A stretch of 64,000 nucleotides of DNA from an uncultured Aquimarina sp. (GTDB taxonomy: Bacteria > Bacteroidota > Bacteroidia > Flavobacteriales > Flavobacteriaceae), in contig CANMWA010000009.1 of the NCBI GenBank assembly GCA_947501475.1, forward strand, positions 1 to 64,000, in the 5' to 3' direction. The notes beneath the pieces are model-generated. The model was not told the origin of the DNA and did no database searches. It saw only the letters and a list, made by a program, of their open reading frames with translations. The translations under genes were made by a program, and so were the position numbers. This document shows positions 35,415 through 45,155 of this stretch, piece by piece (positions within the stretch are counted from its first letter, which is position 1; every line of letters starts with the position of its first letter).

Positions 35415-36866
35415 ATGACAAAAACTGAACTAAAATCACTTCTAAAAGAACTCGTAAGCTATTCACAAGAAACTGAGTGGCTTGAATTCAAATTAAACTT
35501 TCATTCTAATGAAGAAATAGGAGAAAGGATATCGGCTTTAGCTAATGGGGCTTGTTTAAGTAAGAAACAATATGGATTTCTAATTTTTGGAGTTGAAGAC
35601 AAAACCCATAATATTAAGGGAACTACTTTTAAAGTGAAAACAGCGACTAAAGGAAAAGAAGAATTAGAGAATTGGTTAATTCAAAGACTAGACCCGAGAA
35701 TTGACTTTAAGACTTATGAGTTTGAATATTCTGAAGGAATTAATATTAGTATGTATGTAATTCCAGCAGCAATAAATAGACCTGTTAAATTTATTAACCA
35801 AGCATATATTAGAATTGGAAGTTATACTCGATTACTTAAAGAGTTTCCAGAAAAAGAATCTAAGATTTGGAATAGGAAAGATATTGTAAGATTTGAACTA
35901 CAATTAGCAAAAGAAAATATAGATGCAGACTTAATTGTTTCTCTTTTAGATACTCAAACATATTTTGATTTATTAAAGCTGCCATATCCTTCAAATAGAC
36001 AAGGAGTTATAGATAAATTCATCTCAGAGAATTTAATTATTAAAAAAACATCTAAGTACTCTATTACAAATTTAGGTGCAATTTTATTTGCAAAAAACCT
36101 CGAAGAATTTCCTGATTTAAAAAGAAAAGCAATTAGGGTAATTGTTTATAAACACAATAATAAAATTGAAACTGTACGAGAACAAATTGGAGGAAAAGGA
36201 TATGTTTCAGGCTATCAAGGACTAATTGACTGGGTAAATAGTCAATTGCCTGCTAATGAAGAAATAGGAAAAGCCTTTAGAGATGATAAAAGAATGTATC
36301 CTGAAATTGCAGTACGTGAATTATTAGCCAATGCAATAATTCATCAAGATTTTGAAGAAAAAGGCTTTCCTATGGTTGAAATATTTTCTGATAGAATTGA
36401 AATTACTAACCCAGGAATACCACTCATAACACCCGAACGTTTTATTGACGAATATCAATCTAGAAATGATATGCTTGCTGATTTAATGAGAAGACTAGGT
36501 ATTTGTGAAGAAAAAGGAAGTGGAGTTGATAAAGTAATTTTTTATAATGAAATGTATCAATTACCAGCACCTAATATTCTAATTCAGGAAAAACACACAA
36601 AAGTCATAATGTACTCTTATAAAACTTTAAATCAAATGGACAAAAAGGACAAAATAAGAGCGTGCTATCAACATTGTTGTTTGAGATATGTCTCTAATGA
36701 TAAAATGACCAACCAATCCTTAAGAGAAAGGTTTAAAATAGAAAGTAAAAATGCAGCTATTGCTTCAAGAATTATTAAAGAAGCTTTAAAAGATAATGTA
36801 ATAAAGGAAGATGACCCTGAAAGTAATTCTAGAAAGTATAAAAAATATATACCTTTTTGGGCATAA
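35415..36866 (+). CDS. AlbA_2/Schlafen-type ATP-binding regulator (RecG-like C-terminal region)
   Basis: 483 residues. The N-terminal AlbA_2 domain (~10-130; ETEWLEFKLNFHSNEEIGER, ISALANGA, GFLIFGVED) is followed by a GHKL-type ATPase-like region (VRELLANAIIHQDF, ~298-312; IEITNPGIPL) and the C-terminal GSGVDKVI element. Such proteins are annotated as putative transcriptional regulators or RecG-related and are common as single cargo genes in variable regions. Here it lies alone between a terminator and a VF530 gene, interrupting the exopolysaccharide locus. No partner is visible. Confidence 0.82.
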   Translation: MTKTELKSLLKELVSYSQETEWLEFKLNFHSNEEIGERISALANGACLSKKQYGFLIFGVEDKTHNIKGTTFKVKTATKGKEELENWLIQRLDPRIDFKTYEFEYSEGINISMYVIPAAINRPVKFINQAYIRIGSYTRLLKEFPEKESKIWNRKDIVRFELQLAKENIDADLIVSLLDTQTYFDLLKLPYPSNRQGVIDKFISENLIIKKTSKYSITNLGAILFAKNLEEFPDLKRKAIRVIVYKHNNKIETVREQIGGKGYVSGYQGLIDWVNSQLPANEEIGKAFRDDKRMYPEIAVRELLANAIIHQDFEEKGFPMVEIFSDRIEITNPGIPLITPERFIDEYQSRNDMLADLMRRLGICEEKGSGVDKVIFYNEMYQLPAPNILIQEKHTKVIMYSYKTLNQMDKKDKIRACYQHCCLRYVSNDKMTNQSLRERFKIESKNAAIASRIIKEALKDNVIKEDDPESNSRKYKKYIPFWA

Positions 36867-37111
36867 TCTTATTTGATGGTTATTTGATAATAGTAAACTG
36901 AAGTGTCTGAAATCATATGATATACAACACTTTGTTATTTGACTATGAAAAACAACTACTTTCAACAAAGTAAATAATAAATAGCGAAGTAAGTGTTAAA
37001 ACGAAGCTATAAACATAAAATTAGGTCATAAATCTGCCTTAAGGAACATGACTAACTAAAATCAAAATCAAAATACGTAATTCTGATTTTTAATAATTAC
37101 GAAACTCATTA

Positions 37112-37354
37112 ATGGAGAAACAAAATAATCCTAAGAAAGAACAACCCAACAATCCTTTGCATGGGGTGAAATTGGCAGATATAGTAGAATCTTTAGCAAG
37201 CCATTATGGTTGGGAAGGGTTAGCAGCAAAAATTGACATCAATTGTTTTAAAAAAGACCCTTCTATAAAATCTAGTCTAAAGTTTTTAAGAAAAACACAA
37301 TGGGCAAGAGATAAGGTAGAACAGCTTTATCTTCAATTGGATAAAAGAAAATGA
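37112..37354 (+). CDS. VF530 family DNA-binding protein (DUF2132)
   Basis: 80 residues. [20 protein letters not shown], with WEGLAAKI and [20 protein letters not shown], covers almost the whole protein and matches the VF530 family, small helical proteins reported to bind DNA. The role is unknown. It is transcribed alone, convergent with the giant T9SS cargo gene. Confidence 0.88.
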   Translation: MEKQNNPKKEQPNNPLHGVKLADIVESLASHYGWEGLAAKIDINCFKKDPSIKSSLKFLRKTQWARDKVEQLYLQLDKRK

Positions 37355-37426
37355 CAATAAAATAACGAGAACAAAATATAACCTTGTCCTCGCTATCTTC
37401 CCAAACCTGAAACTAACCTTATACTG

Positions 37427-40400
37427 TTATTGTATTAAAAATTTACCTTTATATTTCTCTTTGTTTTCACCTCTAAGCATATAATAATATACTCCTGCAG
37501 GTAGGGTATTGGTTTCAAAAATAATCTTGTGATTATTTGGTGCCACTTGTTCTTTTCTTACCATTATACCTAGCATATCGATTACCACCATTTGTAATAC
37601 AGTATGTTCTCCAGGAATTTGTATTGTTGTTTGACTACTAAATGGGTTCGGGTAATTTTTTAGTGCAATGTTTTTGATTTCTTCTGGGGTTTCTTCTTGT
37701 GTTACGATATCTGTTTCAGTATTTGTTTCTGATTCAGTTTCTGGTATGTCTACCTTTGTAAAGGATACATCAGTTACTTCTAGATAAAAAGGGGCAAAGT
37801 TTTTATAATCTCCCTGTACAGAGAATACTATGTTTTTGATGTTGCCAATAGCTTCATTCGTTTTATTATTATTTATAAACTCTGAAAAAGGGATGTTGTA
37901 CACTTGCTCTTCATCATTTGCTTTAATTTTATATCTAAGTCTGTTGTTCCAGTCTGTAAGACCTTCGGTGACCAAGATTACTTCAACATCTCTATCGTTT
38001 TGCATTTCAAATTGTAGTGCTTCATATGCAGATGCATCTAGAGTAAGTTCACCCGCCAATATATTTCTAAATAGATTTAAAGTTTCTTTTACTTCTCCTT
38101 TTACTTTTGCATTACGCTCTATGATATGAGCATTATCTTTTTCTACAGTAGTATGTTCTAATACTTCAAAGTTTTCAATGACCACACCTTGATCTTTATA
38201 ATCAATCCCCCATGGACCATCTGCCAGATATAAAGCATCTAACTGGTTAGAGTTTTCTCCTTTAATAGAGAATCCGATGTCAAACAAATGTCCTGTGTCT
38301 ACAGTAATTTGTTCGGTATACGATCCTGATAATGTTACCATTTGCGTAAAGTTTTCCTCTTTTGACAGTTCTGTTTTTCTGATGTTGCTAGAAAATTTCA
38401 TTTGCTTTACGCCTTGTTTGTTCACCATGTGTAATGTTAATGTACCATTGGTATACCAACCTTGTTTTACAAAAACTGTAGGTACACGATTACTTGATTT
38501 GTGACTTCGCAATGGTTTATTGCCGACAAATTCTGTAATGATATGATTTGCAATATTAGCTACTTGTGGTACTGATCCACCCCATATCTGGAAGTTAGTA
38601 TAATCTCCTTCAGGATAGTCAGCTATATTCCATAAACTATAGATTTCATTTTCAGAAGCTGCTTTTTTGATAGAGAAGGTTAATGCATATTCGATTTCTC
38701 CGGTAGCTCTTTCAATTTTAGTACTTACAATAGTATGGTTTTTGATCATTACGGTTCTTACATCTAATAATTTAGAACCATTTAATCGATCACAAATCGT
38801 TTTGGAGTGATCATATATTGAACCTTTTGTCGATGTAGCCAATGCAGCTGCTACTCTTTTATCTCCTTGATAATAGTCTATAGAGAATACGGTTTCTGCA
38901 TTGGTAATCCCCAATAGGTCTTCTGGACTGGATACATACGTAGATTCTGTACCCAATATTCCTGTTTTAGGAAGATAAGCACTTAAATCTTCACCATTAG
39001 CAGACTTGTATGATTTTACTCCTGGTTGAAATTTTTGCTGCGATTTTTTAGTGTTGAAAATCGAATTTGTTTTTGTTCTATTAAAATTACGTTTTGCGAT
39101 TAAGCTTGCCAAATCACCATTACTTTCTAATCCACCATCATTTGCTGAAGTAACATCTGTTGCAGTATCAATACCAACATAATTGTCTGTCTTGATTGCT
39201 GTATAAGAACTAGCAGTGATATAAAATAAGGTATCATTAAAATCCTGATCACAAGAATCATAATCTCTTCTAATATCTTCAAATCCTAGTATAATTCTTT
39301 CATTATTGGGGTCAGATAATAATACATTATGATACCGTAATGCAGGATCGCTTTCAGGGTTATAATCGGCATTAGAATGTAATTGCCAGTTTCCTGTACC
39401 TACACAACCGTCTGACCATGCATTGGCTAATAATACCCATCCAATTCTGGTATTAGGAGGAAAATTACCTATGTTTACTTTGTCACCAATTTCAAGACTA
39501 CCGCCGCTTCCTGCCGCAGATACGTTAGGAAAAATAATGGTAATATCTTCAGGAACGGGCATTGATGGATTAGGATCATTACTATCATAGGTATAAAATC
39601 CTAAGGTATTTTTATATCCTGCACCTTCACCAACAAAAGTGATCCAGATATCTGCCTCTTCTTGTAGTACTACATCGGTATCATAACCAGATGAAATATA
39701 ATGTGGATTAAAATCCGGTACTGGGTAGCCTTCTGGTAAAGCATCATTAATCATCGTAATCGTTTCTTGACTCACCACATCTCTTTCTTCTAGATATAAG
39801 GGAGTACCATCAGAAGAAAATTCGCCTAAATACTTATATCTGTCACATATTTCTGGTATTGGGAAACTAGTAGGGGTTTGTCCTCCGTTTTCTGGAGAAA
39901 AACTAGTTTTTCTTAGATCAAAGTTGTCATCTAATCCGTCTTGATCAGCATCATTACCTGAAGCAGTTGTTTCAGCAATTCCATCGCCATCACTATCGTA
40001 AGCTTCGGTAGTATCTAATACTCCATCATTATCAGAGTCGATATCCAAATGATCATAAATTCCATCACTATCAGTATCTATTGTTCCGTTTGTGTTACCT
40101 CCAAAATCAGTATCAAAAGCATCATCTAATCCATCTTTATCTTCATCTATATTAGAAAGTCCTAGGTATAAGGTGCTAATTTGTCCTTCTATAATATCTA
40201 CAATCCCGTCATTATCAGAGTCAGTATCATAACAATTATAGATGGTATCATTATCAGTGTCTCTTGGTATAAATTCAATACCAGTTTGATCAGCATCAAA
40301 AGCATCTGCAATACCGTCATTATCGGTATCTGCATAATTTGTGTCTAACCCATTACAAATACCATCGTTGTTTGTGTCTTTGTCTCCTTGTCCGGCCTCT

Positions 40401-41419
40401 ACAATATCATAAATGCCGTCGTTATCCGAGTCTATATCCAAAAAATCTGGTATACCATCACCATCTCTGTCAAAGGCATCTTGTACTACATTATCACCAT
40501 TACCACTAATGTCATTATCCAAATAGTTGTACATATCATCTCCGTCATGATCTCCATAAGGATTCATACCATTACACTCTACTATATTTGTGATTCCGTC
40601 ACCATCACAATCAGCATCCATCGAATCTAAAATACCATCCTGATCTCTATCCAAAGGAGAAATACCATTGGCACATTTAAAACCATCATTAGAATTGGTG
40701 GTTTCGGTAAGATTAAGCAAAGTGGCCGTTGGGGTAGCACTATCATAATCATTGATAAGGTATAACCCTCCGTTATTATCTGATAAATAAAGACGATTAC
40801 TTGCATCTGCATACGCAGCTCCAAAAGAACTTTTAGGTAGATTAGTTACTGTTTTACTAGAAAATACTGGTGATCCAGAAGAAAGATCCCATTTATACAG
40901 TTTTCCTCTGCTACCTCCATAAAATGACCCATTTACATATGCAATATCTGCACAAGTACTGGGTGAAGCTACATCAGTTTCGATGACTTCAAAAATGGGA
41001 GAAGTAGTACCATCATAATCTTTTAGATTGGTTATTTTATGAAATGTCTTTTTGTTATTGTTTTGAAAAACCCATAGATTACCCTCTGCATCTACATCTG
41101 CAGCATACCCACCACCAAATGCTGTAGTACCATTTGGTTTTACCGCTCCTAGATCAATCACCATGTCTTTGGCAATTCTAAGTAAATGTTTATCACTGTT
41201 TTTTATAGCATATAGGTAATTGTCAACAATATTATAACCTCCTGCGTTATAGGAAGAATAGGAGTGTAATGCATCAGAATAAGATCCGGTTACAGGATCA
41301 TATGCTTTCATTGCTCCAGAAATTACCTGGTAAAAATTACCGTCATCACAATCAAAGGATTGTTGTGCGCTCATTAGAGATGTAATAAGAAGTCCTAGTA
41401 GAAAAGTAATTTTTTTCAT
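37427..41419 (-). CDS. Giant T9SS type A cargo protein with TSP3 repeats and DUF4114-like domain
   Basis: 1330 residues. Signal peptide (MKKITFLLGLLITSLMSAQQ), then a six-bladed-propeller-like N-terminal part (~20-245), about 250 residues of TSP3-type calcium motifs (DRDGDGIPDFLDIDSDNDGI kind, ~250-510), a DUF4114-like domain (~640-790; ending FEDIRRDYDSCDQDFNDTLF), a long unrecognised beta-rich region, and a type A sorting domain (NYPNPFSSQTTIQIP to the C-terminal KGKFLIQ, ~1250-1330). It should be secreted by the T9SS and attached to or released from the surface, with Ca2+ stabilising it. Its promoter holds LytTR box 4 and a perfect TAGTTTTG -7 element, directly downstream of the LytTR regulator gene, so it is probably a main output of that system. 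Confidence 0.88.
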   Translation of the reverse strand: MKKITFLLGLLITSLMSAQQSFDCDDGNFYQVISGAMKAYDPVTGSYSDALHSYSSYNAGGYNIVDNYLYAIKNSDKHLLRIAKDMVIDLGAVKPNGTTAFGGGYAADVDAEGNLWVFQNNNKKTFHKITNLKDYDGTTSPIFEVIETDVASPSTCADIAYVNGSFYGGSRGKLYKWDLSSGSPVFSSKTVTNLPKSSFGAAYADASNRLYLSDNNGGLYLINDYDSATPTATLLNLTETTNSNDGFKCANGISPLDRDQDGILDSMDADCDGDGITNIVECNGMNPYGDHDGDDMYNYLDNDISGNGDNVVQDAFDRDGDGIPDFLDIDSDNDGIYDIVEAGQGDKDTNNDGICNGLDTNYADTDNDGIADAFDADQTGIEFIPRDTDNDTIYNCYDTDSDNDGIVDIIEGQISTLYLGLSNIDEDKDGLDDAFDTDFGGNTNGTIDTDSDGIYDHLDIDSDNDGVLDTTEAYDSDGDGIAETTASGNDADQDGLDDNFDLRKTSFSPENGGQTPTSFPIPEICDRYKYLGEFSSDGTPLYLEERDVVSQETITMINDALPEGYPVPDFNPHYISSGYDTDVVLQEEADIWITFVGEGAGYKNTLGFYTYDSNDPNPSMPVPEDITIIFPNVSAAGSGGSLEIGDKVNIGNFPPNTRIGWVLLANAWSDGCVGTGNWQLHSNADYNPESDPALRYHNVLLSDPNNERIILGFEDIRRDYDSCDQDFNDTLFYITASSYTAIKTDNYVGIDTATDVTSANDGGLESNGDLASLIAKRNFNRTKTNSIFNTKKSQQKFQPGVKSYKSANGEDLSAYLPKTGILGTESTYVSSPEDLLGITNAETVFSIDYYQGDKRVAAALATSTKGSIYDHSKTICDRLNGSKLLDVRTVMIKNHTIVSTKIERATGEIEYALTFSIKKAASENEIYSLWNIADYPEGDYTNFQIWGGSVPQVANIANHIITEFVGNKPLRSHKSSNRVPTVFVKQGWYTNGTLTLHMVNKQGVKQMKFSSNIRKTELSKEENFTQMVTLSGSYTEQITVDTGHLFDIGFSIKGENSNQLDALYLADGPWGIDYKDQGVVIENFEVLEHTTVEKDNAHIIERNAKVKGEVKETLNLFRNILAGELTLDASAYEALQFEMQNDRDVEVILVTEGLTDWNNRLRYKIKANDEEQVYNIPFSEFINNNKTNEAIGNIKNIVFSVQGDYKNFAPFYLEVTDVSFTKVDIPETESETNTETDIVTQEETPEEIKNIALKNYPNPFSSQTTIQIPGEHTVLQMVVIDMLGIMVRKEQVAPNNHKIIFETNTLPAGVYYYMLRGENKEKYKGKFLIQ

Positions 41420-41488
41420 AATACCATTGATTTTGGGTTTCAGATACTCAAAACTACTTGATATGTACTATGAAAGTGGTTGCTATTC

Positions 41489-41518
41489 GGTCATTGGGCG
41501 TTTGCTATAGACGAATGG
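41489..41518 (-). promoter_or_regulatory. Predicted LytTR box 4 (giant T9SS cargo promoter)
   Basis: Direct repeats GGTCATTGG (41489-41497) and GACGAATGG (41510-41518), starts 21 bp apart. TAGTTTTG, a perfect TAnnTTTG -7 element, lies at 41449-41456, 32 bp beyond. The gene start is 70 bp from the box. Confidence 0.8.
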
Positions 41519-41540
41519 AAGTTAAGGGGAAGATACGAGA

Positions 41541-42257
41541 TTAAAGCAAATTGAGTCGTTTCATTAATTCTGGACGATTAGAGCGGCTTACCGGAATTAC
41601 ATCCTTTTTGATAAGAACACTGTTATCTTCGATATCAATGATTTTTTTGATATTGATTACATAAGACCGATGTACTTTTAGGAAAAGATCATTGGGTAGT
41701 TTCTCTTCAATCTTTTTAAGAGTAGAATGTACTGTATAGTTCTGACTTTCAGTTTTGATTAAGATATAATCTCCTTTGGCTTCAATGATATTAATGGTAG
41801 GGATATCAATTTTAATAAGTCGTCGATCAATATTGATATATAAATCATTTTCTCCAGAAGAGATTCCTGTCGATGAATCATCAGGTGTTTTTGTGCTAGC
41901 AGTACTCGTTGAGGTTTCAGCCTTTTGAATGGCCTTAAGAAAACGAGGTAAGGTAATTGGTTTTACTAAATAATCTACAATACAATCATATTCAAAAGCT
42001 TCTAATGCAAAGTTTTTATCAGAAGTGGTAAGTATAATTTTTGGAGGGTTTTTTAAGGTCTGAATAAAATCAAAACCTGTAAAATCCGGCATATGAATAT
42101 CTAAGAATATAAGGTCTATTGTTGAGTTGTTTAAAAATTTAATTGCCTGAATTGCATTAGGAAATTCTTCGATAACATTAAGCCCTTCAACCTGTGAACA
42201 AAGTTGTTGAATAATTGCTCTTGCGGTTTCTTCATCATCTATAATTATACAATTCAT
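41541..42257 (-). CDS. LytTR-type response regulator, output of the H-NOX relay
   Basis: 238 residues. The receiver domain (~1-115) has the DDEE acidic pocket, phosphoacceptor Asp53 (LIFLDIHMPDF), LTTSDK and KPIT. A Ser/Thr-rich linker (~115-133) leads to a LytTR DNA-binding domain (~135-238; IEAKGDYILIKTE, LFLKVHRSYVIN, IPVSRSNR). It is the last gene of the five-gene row 45155-41541, 15 bp after the HPt gene. The next gene downstream on the strand and four other promoters carry matching two-repeat boxes. LytTR dimers usually bind two direct repeats spaced by whole helical turns, which fits the 21-bp spacing. Confidence 0.9.
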   Translation of the reverse strand: MNCIIIDDEETARAIIQQLCSQVEGLNVIEEFPNAIQAIKFLNNSTIDLIFLDIHMPDFTGFDFIQTLKNPPKIILTTSDKNFALEAFEYDCIVDYLVKPITLPRFLKAIQKAETSTSTASTKTPDDSSTGISSGENDLYINIDRRLIKIDIPTINIIEAKGDYILIKTESQNYTVHSTLKKIEEKLPNDLFLKVHRSYVINIKKIIDIEDNSVLIKKDVIPVSRSNRPELMKRLNLL

Positions 42258-42272
42258 ATAAGTAGATTGTTT

Positions 42273-42593
42273 TTAAATTGTCTTAAGGAAATTTTCTATG
42301 GATTCTAAAATTAACATAAATTCTGCAAATAATGAGGGATTATTCTCCTTTAATCCTTCTTCAAAATCAATGGCAATCTGATATCCGCTTTCGAATCCAA
42401 ACATTCCGATTTTATGTTTTAGTTTATGCACATTCTCTGCTGCTTTGGTAAATGCTTTTGAATTATAATTGGTAAGAAACTCATTTTGTTCTTCTGGGAA
42501 TTCTCGTTTTACGATACCAATAAGCTTTTGCTCAAAATCTGTTGAACCAGCAGCTAATTCTTTAATATATATAAGATTTGGCGTTTCGGTCAT
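42273..42593 (-). CDS. HPt phosphotransfer protein
   Basis: 106 residues from ATG 42593 (MTETPNLIYIKEL), which overlaps the kinase stop as ATGA; a longer frame would lie inside the kinase gene. It is an all-helical HPt domain with the phosphorylatable His in ENVHKLKHKIGMFGF (His56 by match to the HxLKG pattern). It would relay phosphate between the upstream kinase, the CheY-like regulator and the LytTR regulator. A separate HPt in a row with a non-hybrid kinase and two receivers suggests branching or phosphate-sink control rather than a simple two-component pair. Confidence 0.85.
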   Translation of the reverse strand: MTETPNLIYIKELAAGSTDFEQKLIGIVKREFPEEQNEFLTNYNSKAFTKAAENVHKLKHKIGMFGFESGYQIAIDFEEGLKENNPSLFAEFMLILESIENFLKTI

Positions 42594-44188
42594 TTTATTT
42601 CTTTTTTTAAGGTAAAATAAAAAGTAGTTCCAACTCCTTGAGTAGATTCTAACCAAATAGTACCTTCGTATATATCTATAATCTTTTTCACTATAGATAA
42701 TCCTACTCCAGTGGATTCATTTTTATTATCCAAAGTTTGAAAAATCTGAAAAATCTTATCATGATATTTCTTTGAAATCCCGGGACCATTATCGACTATC
42801 GCAAATTCCCAAAACTCATCTTTTTGCTCGCAAGAAACTGTAATAACACCTTGTTCTTTATCATTATATTTTACTGCATTGTTAAGTAGGTTTTGAAATA
42901 ACTGTTGCAAACTAAATTTATCTCCCACTATAACGGGTAACTCTGTTATGATTTTTATGGTTATATGATCGGGGATATGTATAACATCTATGATATCAGT
43001 TACAATATCTCGAAGTACAATATTTTGTTTTGGATGATCCACTTTATCAATACTAGAATATTTAAGAATACCGCTAATCAAATGGTCCATCTTATCTACT
43101 TTTTTAAGCAGCATGTTTAGAGAGTTGTGCGCATTATCATCTAACACATCTACATAATCCTCTTTTAACCAGGTTAACAAGGCATTCATGCTTCGCAAAG
43201 GAGATTTAAGATCATGAGAAACAATATGTGCATAATCATTAAGCTCTTTGTTACTCTTTTCGAGATTTTTTACCAATCGATCTCTTTGCTTTTCGAACTC
43301 TAATTGTTCAGTGATATCTTCAATTAGGGCGACTTGATATTTGATACTTCCATCCTCATTTCTTACTGCCGCAACATTTGTTTTGGCCCAAAATACAGTT
43401 CCATTTCGTTTTACGTACCTTTTATTTACCGAGAAATTATCAATCTCACCATCATTCATTTTCTGCATATTACTGGCAGATTCTTCATATTCATCTTTAA
43501 GGGATATATTTTTCACTTCTTTTTGTAGCAGTTCGTCAGGTGTATACCCTAATAAGTCTTGAAAAGCTTTGTTGGTTTGAAGTATTTTTCCATATTGTGT
43601 AAGCGCAATACCCAAAGAAGAGTTTTCTACAATGGCAGATAATTGCTTTTTCTGTTCTTCAAAAATTCGTTTGTTCTCAAGTTTTTCTGTAATGTCCCTT
43701 ACAATACCTTGTGCTGCAATGGGTTGATTGTCTTTGTTGAGTATAAGACTTGCATTAATATGTACGGTTCTAACTCCTTTATGTTTGGTATATACCCGTG
43801 CTTGATAATCAGAAAAAGATCCTTTGGTAATCAATTCTTGAAAAGAAGTCATTGCATAAGTAAAGTCCTCTTTATAGATAAGCTTTACAATATTTAATTT
43901 TTCCTGATTAATATCATAGCCAAACAATTCTTCGGCAGAGTTATTCATTTTAATGACATTTCCTGAGATATCTATTAATACATATGCATCAACAAGATTT
44001 CCGAAAACCCCTTGTAGTTCTGAGGTTTTTTCGGTGAGCCCATCTTTGAGTTTTGCATTAGCATCCTTTAACTCCTGAGTGAGTTGGTAAAGTTCTCTGG
44101 ATTTTCCCTCAAGAATTTGTTCGGCTTGTTTTCTTGCTGCTTTTTCTCTTTGTAAGGCGCGTTGTAGTATTTCTAACTCATTACTCAT
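42590..44188 (-). CDS. Soluble PAS-PAS histidine kinase, H-NOX-associated
   Basis: 532 residues with no transmembrane segment. A coiled coil (~5-58) precedes PAS 1 (~60-168), PAS 2 (~184-294; TEQLEFEK linker), HisKA (~315-380; phospho-His325 in VSHDLKSPLRSM) and HATPase_c (~425-532; N-box QNLLNNAVKYND, G1 VDNGPGI, G2 STGVGLSIVKKI). The start codon overlaps the H-NOX stop by one base, so the two are translationally coupled. In other bacteria soluble H-NOX proteins bind and inhibit such kinases when they hold NO. The N-terminal coiled coil or PAS 1 is the likely contact site (inference). The phosphate should pass to the HPt protein and regulators of the same operon. Confidence 0.9.
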   Translation of the reverse strand: MSNELEILQRALQREKAARKQAEQILEGKSRELYQLTQELKDANAKLKDGLTEKTSELQGVFGNLVDAYVLIDISGNVIKMNNSAEELFGYDINQEKLNIVKLIYKEDFTYAMTSFQELITKGSFSDYQARVYTKHKGVRTVHINASLILNKDNQPIAAQGIVRDITEKLENKRIFEEQKKQLSAIVENSSLGIALTQYGKILQTNKAFQDLLGYTPDELLQKEVKNISLKDEYEESASNMQKMNDGEIDNFSVNKRYVKRNGTVFWAKTNVAAVRNEDGSIKYQVALIEDITEQLEFEKQRDRLVKNLEKSNKELNDYAHIVSHDLKSPLRSMNALLTWLKEDYVDVLDDNAHNSLNMLLKKVDKMDHLISGILKYSSIDKVDHPKQNIVLRDIVTDIIDVIHIPDHITIKIITELPVIVGDKFSLQQLFQNLLNNAVKYNDKEQGVITVSCEQKDEFWEFAIVDNGPGISKKYHDKIFQIFQTLDNKNESTGVGLSIVKKIIDIYEGTIWLESTQGVGTTFYFTLKKEIK

Positions 44189-44727
44189 TAATGTTTGGTG
44201 ATGCTAAATTTTACTTCTGTTCCATCTTCTTTTATTTTTTCAAGAAGAATCGTTGCAGTACTGTTATAGTGCTCAAAGGTTTTATTCATTAACCCCAAAC
44301 CAAAGTTATACATTGCTCTGCTTGATTTGTAGATCATAATCAAAGTGGTTGAGGTTTTTTCTAAAACTTCAAAAGTTGGAAGTTCTGCGTCGGGATATAT
44401 CTTTTGTACTTCTACGTGGATGTGATTTTCAATAGAGGAAAGCAGTTCTATAGGATCTTCATACTTGTCGATTAATCCTGGGTAACTTGCTGCAAGTACT
44501 CCAAAAAAATGTTCTGCGTAAGTGAGTAGTAGATCATCAATACTAATACTGGTATGATTGCTTAAATGTGTTAGTAGACTCAACATTTCTGAAAAATCAT
44601 AGGTACCAACAGAGGTATAAACACCACCTGAAGCTAGTGCAGATTGTTCAATAATTTTATCTACCATCTCTAAGCCAAATTTGTCTTCAACCAATTCTAA
44701 GAATTCTGTAAATACGATACCTTTCAT
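44188..44727 (-). CDS. H-NOX haem-based gas sensor protein
   Basis: 179 residues, the length of a stand-alone H-NOX domain. MKGIVFTEFLELVEDKFG is the typical start. The proximal haem ligand is the His in ENHIHVEVQKIYPDAELPTF, most likely His104 by match to the soluble guanylate cyclase pattern ending IYPGM; His102 is close by. The haem-propionate motif Y-x-S-x-R is complete (Tyr133, Ser135, Arg137 in IYKSSRAMY). Family members bind NO, some also O2; the distal Tyr that stabilises O2 cannot be judged from sequence alone. The gene lies 20 bp after the CheY-like gene and overlaps the kinase, so it should control that kinase. Confidence 0.92.
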   Translation of the reverse strand: MKGIVFTEFLELVEDKFGLEMVDKIIEQSALASGGVYTSVGTYDFSEMLSLLTHLSNHTSISIDDLLLTYAEHFFGVLAASYPGLIDKYEDPIELLSSIENHIHVEVQKIYPDAELPTFEVLEKTSTTLIMIYKSSRAMYNFGLGLMNKTFEHYNSTATILLEKIKEDGTEVKFSITKH

Positions 44728-44747
44728 ATACTAAGTAGGGTTTAGAA

Positions 44748-45155
44748 TTATCTTTTTATAAGTTCATTTACACTCCAATATTCGATTAAACATTTTATTT
44801 TATGGGCGTAATCTTCATACTTTAATGGTTTTACAATATATCCAGCAATTCCAACCTCATAAGTTTCTTTAAGATCATTATGATTACTTGAAGTACTGAG
44901 TATAACTACTGGGGTATATCTTAGAGCGGGGTTTGACTTTAAGTTTTTTAAGAATTCCAAGCCATTCATTTTTGGCATATTAAGATCTAAAAAAATTAGA
45001 TCAGGGAGTTCTTTATTATTTTCTAAAATTTCTAATGCCTTCTCTCCATTTTCTGCCTCTATCAAGGTATGATTATAATTGTTTTTTTGCAAGACTCTTG
45101 CAAATTTTAATCGTTCAATTTCATCATCTTCTATTAGTAAAAAAGTTAGGCCCAT
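44748..45155 (-). CDS. CheY-like single-domain response regulator
   Basis: 135 residues, receiver domain only. Acidic pocket Glu9/Asp10/Asp11, phosphoacceptor Asp57 (LIFLDLNMPKMNG), Ser/Thr switch in VILSTSSNH, and Lys in YIVKPLKY. There is no output domain, so it acts by protein contact or as a phosphate sink in the relay. The RLKFARVLQ and TYEVGIAGY segments are typical of Rcp1-like regulators that partner PAS kinases. It is the first gene of the H-NOX operon. The leader is 109 bp from a two-repeat LytTR box (45264-45293), longer than at the other four genes. Confidence 0.88.
   Translation of the reverse strand: MGLTFLLIEDDEIERLKFARVLQKNNYNHTLIEAENGEKALEILENNKELPDLIFLDLNMPKMNGLEFLKNLKSNPALRYTPVVILSTSSNHNDLKETYEVGIAGYIVKPLKYEDYAHKIKCLIEYWSVNELIKR

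Noticed and set aside
37366..37392. Hairpin CGAGAACAA / TTGTCCTCG between VF530 and the giant cargo gene
   Set aside because: One mismatch in the stem, a 9-base loop and no T-run on either strand; not convincing as a terminator.
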